Source: Cellulomonas sp. (GTDB lineage: Bacteria > Actinomycetota > Actinomycetes > Actinomycetales > Cellulomonadaceae). Taken from it: a stretch of DNA of 64,000 bases. Within the stretch, counting starts at the first letter, position 1, and every line of letters starts with the position of its first letter. Shown piece by piece: positions 52,349 through 60,200 of the stretch. The position numbers and the translations under genes are program-made. The notes beneath the pieces are model-generated. The model had not been told where the DNA came from. It worked only from the letters and a program-made list of their open reading frames with translations, and made no database searches. The DNA lies in NCBI RefSeq assembly GCF_017744555.1, contig NZ_JAGIBD010000017.1:1-64000 (forward strand). The letters are read 5' to 3'.

Positions 52349-53653
52349 TCAGCCCAGCGCGTTCACGGCCGTGATGAACGTGTTCCACTGCTCGTCGGGG
52401 TTGCCCTTGTTCACGTCCACCTCGGTGAGCGCGGACTGCATCGCGTCGTTGATCGCGAAGAAGTTCGGGCCCTTGTGGGTGGAGATGATGCCCTGGCCAC
52501 GGTTGGCGAGGATCTCACCGGTGGGGGCGTTGTTGAAGAACGCGTTCACGGCGCCCGTGAACTTCGGGTCCTTCAGGCCGTCCACCTGCGACGGGACGGT
52601 GCCCTTGTTGAGGAACGCCTGCACCTGCTGCTCGGGAGCGGTGAGCCATGCGGCGAGCTCCTTCGCCTCCTCGGGGTGCGCACCCTGCGCGGGGACCGTG
52701 AGGAACGAACCGCCCCAGTTGCCGGCGCCGCCGGGGTAGACGTCCGCGAGGTCCCAGCCCGTCACGCCGGCCGAGTTGCCCTCGATGACACCGAGCATCC
52801 AGCCCGGCGCGAGCATCGTCGCGAAGCCGTTGTTCTGGAACGAGGCCGTCCAGTCGTCGCTCCACTGCGAGAGGTGGGCCGACAGGTTGTCCGTGACGGA
52901 GGCCTTGACGACCGCGTCGTAGATCTCCTTCACGCGCGGGTTGTCCGCGGCGATGATCTCGTTGGTCTTGGCGTCCTCGTACGGAGCCTCCTCCTGGTAG
53001 ATCATGCCCTGCCAGATCGCGCCGGCCGAGTCGAACCACGCACCGCCGCCACCGGCCTGGTACTGCTTGCCCGCGGCGAAGTAGTCGTCCCAGCTGTTGT
53101 CCTTGCCCTTGATGAGCGCGGCAACGGCGTCACGGTCCTTGGGCAGGCCGGCCTTCTCGAGCAGGTCGCCGCGGTACGCGATGCCCTCGGGACCGAAGTC
53201 CGTGCCGTAGCCGAGGAGCTTGCCGTCGTCCGTCGTGACGGCGTCCGTCTTGAACTTGAGCCAGCGACCCTCGAGAGCCGGGTCCGTCAGGTCGACGAAC
53301 TTGTCGGGGTACTGCATGAGCTCGGGCATCCAGTCGGTGTCGACCGCCTCGATGTCGGAGAGGCCGGAGCCGGCGGCGAGACGCGTGTTGAGGTTCTCGC
53401 GAGCCTCGTTCGACGTCGCGGCCTTCTTCTCCTTGACCGTGATGCCGGGGTGCGACTCCTCGTACTGCTTGAACATGTCCTCGGTGTAGCCGAACTCGTT
53501 GAACGTCGCCACGGTGAGCGTGATGTTCTTGGAGCCGCCGTCAGTGGCGTCGTCGGAGCTGTCACCCGAGCCGGAGGAGCACGCGGTGGCGAGGAGGGCG
53601 ATGCCCGTGACCCCGGCCGCGGCTGCCCACATCTTGCTTGTGGTCTTGCGCAC
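52349..53653 (-). CDS. cebE: Cello-oligosaccharide-binding lipoprotein, CebE-like
   Basis: 434-aa extracellular solute-binding protein, family 1. Lipobox L-A-T-A-C with Cys25; the mature protein starts with a Ser/Asp-rich spacer and has aromatic residues of the sugar cleft (AWFDSAGAIW, GNWGGSFLTV). GTG 53653 has AAGGGAG upstream at good spacing. The CelR/CebR-type operator upstream and the two permeases downstream indicate uptake of cellobiose or longer cello-oligosaccharides. Confidence 0.9.
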   Translation of the reverse strand: MRKTTSKMWAAAAGVTGIALLATACSSGSGDSSDDATDGGSKNITLTVATFNEFGYTEDMFKQYEESHPGITVKEKKAATSNEARENLNTRLAAGSGLSDIEAVDTDWMPELMQYPDKFVDLTDPALEGRWLKFKTDAVTTDDGKLLGYGTDFGPEGIAYRGDLLEKAGLPKDRDAVAALIKGKDNSWDDYFAAGKQYQAGGGGAWFDSAGAIWQGMIYQEEAPYEDAKTNEIIAADNPRVKEIYDAVVKASVTDNLSAHLSQWSDDWTASFQNNGFATMLAPGWMLGVIEGNSAGVTGWDLADVYPGGAGNWGGSFLTVPAQGAHPEEAKELAAWLTAPEQQVQAFLNKGTVPSQVDGLKDPKFTGAVNAFFNNAPTGEILANRGQGIISTHKGPNFFAINDAMQSALTEVDVNKGNPDEQWNTFITAVNALG

Positions 53654-53791
53654 TATGACTCCCTTGTCAGTCGGACGGCGTCCTCGCCGTACCCCTAGGG
53701 CGTCCGCCGACCGTCTGCCGCAGGGGCCGCTGGCGGGCGTCGGACGTGGGCCTGGTGGACCCCGCGCGAGAGGCTCCCATCCGCAGTTATG

Positions 53792-53805
53792 CGGGAGCGT
53801 TCCCA
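53792..53805. promoter_or_regulatory. CebR/CelR operator
   Basis: CGGGAGCGTTCCCA differs at two positions from the actinobacterial cellobiose operator TGGGAGCGCTCCCA. It lies directly downstream of the predicted transcription start of cebE, where a bound repressor blocks elongation or initiation. Confidence 0.75.
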
Positions 53806-53817
53806 CGCGCTGCATGA

Positions 53818-53846
53818 ACTGTCGTCGGCCGCCCCTGCGGTGTCAA
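53818..53846 (-). promoter_or_regulatory. cebE promoter
   Basis: Minus-strand -35 TTGACA (53841-53846, a perfect consensus) and -10 GACAGT (53818-53823) with a 17-base spacer. The 5' untranslated region would be about 150 bases. Confidence 0.6.
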
Positions 53847-53940
53847 GGATGGAGCGTCCGATCGTGGCCGTGGTAGCGATCTCACACCAGCGTTCCTGCA
53901 GGTCAGAGCCATTTCGACCGCCAGCCGTGTTACCGAATCG

Positions 53941-54456
53941 TTACGGCTGGTTCGCCGGGCCGTGATCAGCGATCCACCGGGCGGCGACGTCCTCCTCGGC
54001 GCCCAGCGCGGCCGTGACGGCTCCGGCGGCCGCCTGCTCCACCGCGGACCCGAACAACGGGATCGCGGCGTGCAGGTCACCCTCGTACACGAGCCGGCTG
54101 CCGTCGGCGACCGGCTGCAGCGACGCCCGACCGGTCAGCCGCACGGGTGCGCCCGCGATCTCGACGACGACGGTCCCAGCGCGGCTCCCGTCGGGCGCTG
54201 CGGCCTCCCACGCCTCGACGTGCCGCACGTCGAGGCTGCTCCCGACGAACCCGCGCAGGTGCGCCGGGATGCTGTCGGTCGGCAGCGAGCGGCGCGTCGT
54301 GACGGTGAACGCCTCCTGCGCGGACCCGGTGACGTCGACGTGCTGGTCGAGCGCGCCGCTGGCGGCGAGCTTGAGCTGCACGTACTCGGGGTCGGCCAGC
54401 ATGACGGCCGCCGACGTGGGGTCGGTCGCGATCGCGACCGAGACGCTCAGGTGCAC
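53941..54456 (-). CDS. DUF2505 family protein
   Basis: 171 aa, SRPBCC-like fold typical of the actinobacterial DUF2505 group: an N-terminal strand VHLSVSVAIATD and SAAVMLADPEY, then paired beta strands and a long C-terminal helix with FGSAVEQAAAGAVTAAL. Ligand unknown. The GTG start at 54456 has GGAAGG at ideal distance; an ATG six codons upstream is less likely. The gene is divergent from pdtaS. Confidence 0.82.
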   Translation of the reverse strand: MHLSVSVAIATDPTSAAVMLADPEYVQLKLAASGALDQHVDVTGSAQEAFTVTTRRSLPTDSIPAHLRGFVGSSLDVRHVEAWEAAAPDGSRAGTVVVEIAGAPVRLTGRASLQPVADGSRLVYEGDLHAAIPLFGSAVEQAAAGAVTAALGAEEDVAARWIADHGPANQP

Positions 54457-54637
54457 GATGTTCCTTCCGGGCATGCGACGGGCGCCCGGGCGGGGGGTTC
54501 CGCTCCGGCGCGGCACGTGGGTGGCGGCTCCGCCGTGGAGACGAGGGTATCCGGCCGCCTTCCCGGGTCGTCGGTGCCGCGCGCGTGCCGCGTGTCCGCG
54601 GGACCCGGGAGGGGTCCGGCGGGGTCGTCCGGCCACC

Positions 54638-54643
54638 TACCCT
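54638..54643 (+). promoter_or_regulatory. -10 element of pdtaS, leaderless
   Basis: TACCCT lies seven bases before GTG 54651, which fixes this start over in-frame codons upstream. Confidence 0.55.
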
Positions 54644-54650
54644 GGTGTGC

Positions 54651-56132
54651 GTGTCCACCCTGAGCACGCTCGTCGCCCGCCACGCCTCGCTCGACGCCGC
54701 CGACCTCGAGTGGCTCCACCTGCTCGTGGGGGACTGGCAGGTCCTGTCCGACCTCGCGTTCGCCGACCTGGTGCTGTGGCTGCCGACCGAGGACGGCGAC
54801 TTCGTCGCGGTCGCGCAGTGCCGCCCGTCGACCGGTGCGACGGTGCACTACGACGACGTGGTCGGGTCGCGGGCGCCCGAGGGGCAGCGCCCGCAGCTGC
54901 AGCGCTCGCTCGACGAGGTCGCCGCGCAGCGTTCGCGCGAGCCGCGGTGGTTCGGCTCGTACGCCGTCCGCGAGGAGGCCGTGCCCGTCGTGCGACGCGG
55001 CAGGGCCATCGCCGTGGTCGCGCGGCAGACGAACCTCGGAGGCGCGCGCACGCCGAGCCGGCTCGAGCTCAACTACGTCGAGGCCGCCGACGACATCTTC
55101 GCGATGATCTCGCGCGGCGAGTTCCCCGCGACCGACGCACCGACCGGCCCGCGCCGTGGCGCGCCGCGCGTCGGCGACGGCCTGGTCCGGCTGAACTCCG
55201 AGGGTGAGGTGCTGTACGCGAGCCCCAACGCGCTGTCCTGCTTCCACCGGCTCGGCGCGCTCGGCGACCTGACCGGCCGCTCGCTGGTCGAGGTCACGGC
55301 CGACCTCATCGAGCAGGAGGCCACGGTCGACGAGTCGATGCCCCTCGTGCTCATGGGCCGGGCGCCCTGGCGGACGGACGTGGAGGCGCGCGGGGTCGCC
55401 CTGTCGCTGCGCGCCGTGCCGCTCACGGAGCACGGTCAGCGGATCGGTGCCGTGCTGCTGTGCCGGGACGTCTCGGAGCTGCGCCGGCGGGAGCGCGAGC
55501 TCATCACCAAGGACGCGACGATCCGCGAGATCCACCACCGCGTGAAGAACAACCTGCAGACCGTCGCCGCGCTGCTGCGGCTGCAGTCGCGGCGCATGGA
55601 GTCGCCCGAGGCCCGGGAGGCGCTCGCCGAGGCCATGCGCCGGGTGTCGACGATCGCGCTCGTGCACGAGACGCTGTCCCAGACCCTCGACGAGATCGTG
55701 CCGTTCGACGACCTCGTCGGGCGCAGCCTGCGGCTGGCTGCCGACGTCGCGACGGCCGGTGCGCACGTGCGCACGCTCGTCCGCGGCTCGTTCGGGGCGA
55801 TCCCGGCGGAGGACGCGACCGCGCTCGCACTGGTGCTCACCGAGCTCGTGACGAACGCCGTCGAGCACGGTTTCGACGGGCGCGAGTCCGGGACCGTCGA
55901 GATCGTCGTGGAGCGGGAGGCCGACCACCTGCGCGTCGAGGTCGCGGACGACGGTGCCGGGCTGCCCGAGGGACGCGGGGCGGGCAGCGGCCTGGGCACG
56001 CAGATCGTCTCGACGCTCGTGACGAACGAGCTCGGGGGGACGATCGCCTGGGCGGCGCGCGAAGGTGGGGGCACGTCGGTCGTCATCGAGGCCCGGCTGC
56101 GCGCCCGGGACGCCGCCGTCTCGGGTCCGTGA
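54651..56132 (+). CDS. pdtaS: PdtaS-like sensor histidine kinase
   Basis: 493 aa, soluble. A GAF-like domain (about 10-145), a PAS-like domain (about 180-285), a HisKA_2 dimerisation domain with phospho-acceptor His296 in HRVKNN, and a HATPase domain with LTELVTNAVEHGF and ADDGAGLPEG. No membrane helices. PdtaS acts with the RNA-binding antiterminator PdtaR, which is not in this window. The neighbour order pdtaS-whiB is the same as in mycobacteria. The substrate signal could be c-di-GMP or copper/NO as in mycobacteria. Confidence 0.9.
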   Translation: MSTLSTLVARHASLDAADLEWLHLLVGDWQVLSDLAFADLVLWLPTEDGDFVAVAQCRPSTGATVHYDDVVGSRAPEGQRPQLQRSLDEVAAQRSREPRWFGSYAVREEAVPVVRRGRAIAVVARQTNLGGARTPSRLELNYVEAADDIFAMISRGEFPATDAPTGPRRGAPRVGDGLVRLNSEGEVLYASPNALSCFHRLGALGDLTGRSLVEVTADLIEQEATVDESMPLVLMGRAPWRTDVEARGVALSLRAVPLTEHGQRIGAVLLCRDVSELRRRERELITKDATIREIHHRVKNNLQTVAALLRLQSRRMESPEAREALAEAMRRVSTIALVHETLSQTLDEIVPFDDLVGRSLRLAADVATAGAHVRTLVRGSFGAIPAEDATALALVLTELVTNAVEHGFDGRESGTVEIVVEREADHLRVEVADDGAGLPEGRGAGSGLGTQIVSTLVTNELGGTIAWAAREGGGTSVVIEARLRARDAAVSGP

Positions 56133-56214
56133 CGAGCCGGCCCCACCCGGGCGACGCCGGCGTGCGTCGCCGGTCCGGACCTGTGCACCGGGTGCGCCGG
56201 TCCCCACACACGAA

Positions 56215-56247
56215 CGGACCGGCCGCGCCGTGTGGCGGGCCGGTCCG
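56215..56247. terminator. Bidirectional terminator between pdtaS and whiB
   Basis: A 10-bp stem (56215-56224 with 56238-56247) continued by a second stem of CGCC and GGCG across one bulged base, with a GTGT loop. Placed between convergent genes. Confidence 0.75.
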
Positions 56248-56268
56248 GTGTGGTGCGTGCGGGCTGGG

Positions 56269-56517
56269 TCAGCCGGCGCGACGCTGGCGGGCCGTGCGGC
56301 GCTTGAGCGCGCGGCGCTCGTCCTCGGACAGGCCGCCCCAGACGCCCGCGTCCTGACCGGTCTCGATGGCCCACTTGAGGCACGTGTCGACGACGGGGCA
56401 ACGGCGGCAGACGGCCTTGGCCTCGTCGATCTGCAGCAGCGCAGGGCCGGTGTTCCCGATGGGGAAGAACAGCTCGGGGTCCTCGTCGAGACACGCTGCG
56501 CGGTGGCGCCAATCCAT
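56269..56517 (-). CDS. whiB1: WhiB-family iron-sulfur regulator (WhiB1-like)
   Basis: 82 aa. Four cysteines hold the [4Fe-4S] cluster: Cys9, Cys37, Cys40 and Cys46. The GVWGG turn and the basic tail (KRRTARQRR) that contacts DNA follow. WhiB1 binds the primary sigma factor and responds to nitric oxide. The location beside pdtaS supports the WhiB1 name. GAGGAGA precedes the ATG. Confidence 0.93.
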   Translation of the reverse strand: MDWRHRAACLDEDPELFFPIGNTGPALLQIDEAKAVCRRCPVVDTCLKWAIETGQDAGVWGGLSEDERRALKRRTARQRRAG

Positions 56518-56832
56518 GGGACTCTCCTCGGGCGCACGACTGCCCACCGCCCGGGGTGAGGGCGCGCGGCAGTGGTGCAAGATCAGGGTTGGGGGGGAAC
56601 GTGCTTCATCAAGGGTCACACCGGGACCGCCGGGGCACAAGGGGTTACGGGCAGGTTTCGACCCGGTAAAGGCTGAGGCGTTGGTCACATCTGTGCGCCC
56701 GCTCTGAGGCCTTGTCGGCGACATGTCGGGCTCGTCCGGCGACGTGCCGGACGAATGTCCAGGTCAGCGCCCCGCCCGGCATCGGCGCTGGCCACGTCCG
56801 TCCCAGCGTGTCTTCCTGCCTACGCTGGAGCC
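56518..56832. other. Intergenic region between whiB and a membrane-protein gene
   Basis: 315 bases between divergently transcribed genes. It contains the whiB ribosome site next to its ATG, two GTCACA half-site-like words (near 56615 and 56685) that could be parts of CRP-type sites but are not palindromic, and a GC-rich inverted block near 56740-56755. The -10 box of the right-hand gene is listed separately. No gene seen. Confidence 0.5.
56821..56826 (+). promoter_or_regulatory. -10 element of the small membrane-protein gene, leaderless
   Basis: TACGCT lies six bases before GTG 56833. Confidence 0.5.
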
Positions 56833-57288
56833 GTGAGCCGCTCCCGCCCCGCCCCCCTCGTCGTCGTCGCCGCCCTGGTCGTCCTGGAGGCGATCGCGTT
56901 CCTCGGGCTGGGCGTCGTTCTCGTGGCGGACCTCACACGTGGTAATGCAGCGCTGCCGGCGGCGACCGTGTTCATGGCGCTGTTCGCGCTGGGTGTGGCG
57001 GCCCTCCTTGGCGGCGCGGCCCGGGGTCTGTGGCGGGGGCGGCGCTGGGCCCGTTCACCGGTGATGACGTGGCAGATCCTCCTCGTCGTGATGTCGCTCG
57101 GCTGGCTCGGTGTCGAGGCCTCCGTGTGGGCCGTGGCGGTGACCGTCGTCGCGGTCCTCGTCGCCGTCGGGCTGCTGCTGCCGTCGGTGGTCGCGGCCAC
57201 GACGGGATCGGCGTCCTCGGACCCGGGGAGCGGCCCTCACGACGACGGACCCGGCACCGCCGTGGACCCGGCGCGCTCCGGGGCGTAG
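56833..57288 (+). CDS. Small membrane protein, unknown function
   Basis: 151 aa with four predicted helices (about 8-32, 43-65, 76-95 and 99-125) and a Ser/Gly/Asp-rich C-terminal tail. No known family. Its last 52 bases overlap the 3' end of the EssC-like gene on the other strand; this is a tail-to-tail overlap, so both proteins share DNA for their C-termini. GTG 56833 has both a leaderless-type -10 box and a GGAG. Confidence 0.75.
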   Translation: MSRSRPAPLVVVAALVVLEAIAFLGLGVVLVADLTRGNAALPAATVFMALFALGVAALLGGAARGLWRGRRWARSPVMTWQILLVVMSLGWLGVEASVWAVAVTVVAVLVAVGLLLPSVVAATTGSASSDPGSGPHDDGPGTAVDPARSGA

Positions 57289-60200
57289 ACCTGCACGGGC
57301 GTCGTCGTCCGACCCAGGACGAGGGCGCCGCGGCCCACGGGCCGGTCCCCGGGGTCGGCGAGCCAGGCGGCTCGGGCCCCGACCAGCTCCGCCGACGCGG
57401 GGTCGTGCACGTCCAGGACGAGGCTCCTGCGCAGCCGCAGCAGCATCGGGGTGAGCCCACGGAACGCCCCGAGGGCCGCCTGCGACGTCGTCGCCGCGAC
57501 GAACCTCTGCCCTCCCGCAGCCGCTCGCGCCCAGGCGTCCACGAGCTCCGGGTGCATGCGTTCCAGGTCGTCGAGGTCGTCCACCAGGACGGTCGCACCA
57601 CCGGCCCGGTCGAGCGCGGCCCTCACGTCGTCTCGGCCCACCTGCACGTCGACGACACCGGGCAGCCCGGTGGCGGGACCGCTCGCGGGGTCGACGAGCC
57701 GGAGCACGCGGTCGCCCGCGGCCACCAGCCCGGCGGCGACGACCGTGAGTGCCGCCGACCTGCCCGACCCGGGCGGGCCCGCGATCAGCAGCCCGGTCCC
57801 GACGTCGACCAGGACCGGGGCGGCGTCGTCACCGCCCACCCCCAGCGGCACGCCTCCGCCGACCCCGGGCGGCACGCCTCCGCCGACCCCGGGGCGGGCG
57901 ACGTGCCGGGGGAGCGCCTCCACCCGGACCACACCGGACGAACCCCGCCGGACCGCTCGCGGCGTGCAGACGGCGGGCCGCGCGCGACGTGCCGGCGCGG
58001 CGGCCGGCAGCGCGACCTGGCACAGGACGGCACCCGCCGGTCCGACGTGCACGGCTCGTCCGGGAGCCGGACGCGGCCCCGACAGCGGCGCCGGGACCCC
58101 CGCGACGGCGTCGAGCGCGGCGTCGGGCACCCGCAGGACGAGGCGGTCGCGGAAGTGCGTGCCGTGCCGCACCGCAGCGCCGGTGACGTCGGCGCTCGCG
58201 ACCACGGCGACACGGGCAGCGCCGCCCGACCGCCACAGCGTAGTGAGCCGGTCGGCGCCCGCGCCCCGCGCGAGGAGGGCGAGCGCCTCGAGCGCCGCCG
58301 GGAGGTCGTCGACCAGCAGGACCGCCGGCCTTCCGCAGCCGCCGTCGGCGGCCGGGCCGGGAGCGGCGGCGGAGAGCAGCTCGGCCAGGCGTGCGACCCG
58401 GACCTGCTCGTCGGTCCGGGCCACGGTCCCGAGCAGGCCGTGCGCGTCGTGCGCGCGCAGCTCGGCCGCGGCGTCCGGGGGCAGCCCGACGGCGTGCACG
58501 GCGAACCCGCACCGGAGGGCCTCGACCCCGAGCGTGACGAGCGTGGTCGTGCGGCCGGACCCCGCGCCGCCCAGGACGAGCAGGTGTCCGTCCTGCGGGT
58601 CCCACCGGACCGGCGCGCGGCGCTGCTCGTCGGGGACGTCGGCGACGGCGAGGGCGAGCCCGGGGCCGGCCGCGACGTCCTCGACGGCGACCCGGTCGGG
58701 CAGCGCGGGGACCCACGGGATCGGCCGGCCGGGTCGGTCGGCCGCGGCCTCGCGAACCGCGCGCACCCAGGCCGCGATCTCGTCGTCGGGCGTCCGCGGC
58801 GGGACCGCCGGTGCCCAGGCGGGCAGGGACTGCGCTGAGCCGACGACGGACCGGACGGCGTCGGGTGCGATCAGGGTGTGCCGCGGGCGTGCGAGGGCGA
58901 CGCGGCCGGGGCGGGCCGCACGTCCGGCCGGGCGGGCCACCTGGACCGCTTCGGGTGGACCGGCGGCGCGCCGCAGCAACGCACGGCCCGGTGCCGACGG
59001 GGGGATCAGTGCCGCGTCGGCGACCTCGACGACGTCGAGCGAGTCGGCCGGGTCCGCGACGCGCAGCGCGATCCGCAGGGACGTGTTCGCCCGCAGGTCG
59101 GCGCTCACGGCCCCGGCGGGTCGTTGCGTGGCGAGGACGAGGTGGACGCCCAGTGCGCGCCCCTGCGCGGCGAGCCGGACGAGCGTGGCCGTCGCGTCGG
59201 GCACGTCGTCGACCAGCGCCCGGAGCTCGTCGACGACGACGAGGAGCCTCGGCGGTGTCGCGGCGTCGTCGGGGTCGAGGTCCGCGACGTCACGGGCGGC
59301 GTGGGCGGCGAGGATGCGCTCGCGGCGCCGCAGCTCGGCCCGCAGGCCGGTCAGGACCCGGCGTGCGCGGGCCGCGTCGAGGTCGGTGACGTGGTCGACG
59401 ACGTGGGGCAGCCCGGCGACCGCACCGAGCCCGGCGCCGCCCTTGAAGTCGACGAGCAGCACCGCGAGCCGTTCGGGCGGGTGGCGCAGGGCCGCCGCGA
59501 GCACCCAGGTGGTGAGGAGCTCGGACTTGCCGGCGCCCGTGGTTCCGGCGACGAGCGCGTGCGGACCGTCCTCGACGAGGTCGACCTCGACGGGTGCCAG
59601 GCCCGACGTCCGGCCGACCGGCACCGCGAGGCCGCGTCGCCCGGACGCCCACGCCGCGGCCACGCTCCGCGCGTCGGCCCCCGGCACGTCGGGCAACCCC
59701 GCGAGCGGCACCTGCGCAGGGAAGTCGGCGCGCGCGGCGTGGGTCGCCGTGCCGGTGCCGGGTCCGTTGACCTCTCGGACGCCACAGGTCCGCGCGACCT
59801 GTGCCCGGGCGGTGGCGGTCGAGACCGCATGGAGCGGGACGGGTCGCGAGCCGCGATCGTCCCCGGCCGTGCGTCGGCGGCCGGACCGCGCGCCGGGCGG
59901 GGGATCGTCGGCGACGCCGTGCAGGCGCGCCGATGCCGGGCCGACCTCGAGCACGTGGCGGCACCACGCGGGGACCTGGTCGCGCGAGGGCAGGACGAGG
60001 AGCATCCGCTGCCCGGGCGTCGCCTGGGCGCGACGCGCGGCGGTCTCGTCCGTGACGCGTGCGAGGTCGACGACGACGAGCCGGTCGGCGTCGTGCGGGC
60101 CGTCGGCGTCGTCCGGTCCGGCGACGGCCGCCGCCCACGCCCACGCGCCAGGGTCTCCGGTCAGGATCGTCAGCGTCCGGCGCAGGTGTGTGCCGAGCTC

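Noticed and set aside
56600-56700. CRP-type site upstream of whiB
   Set aside because: Two GTCACA words occur but neither has a facing half-site at the right distance.
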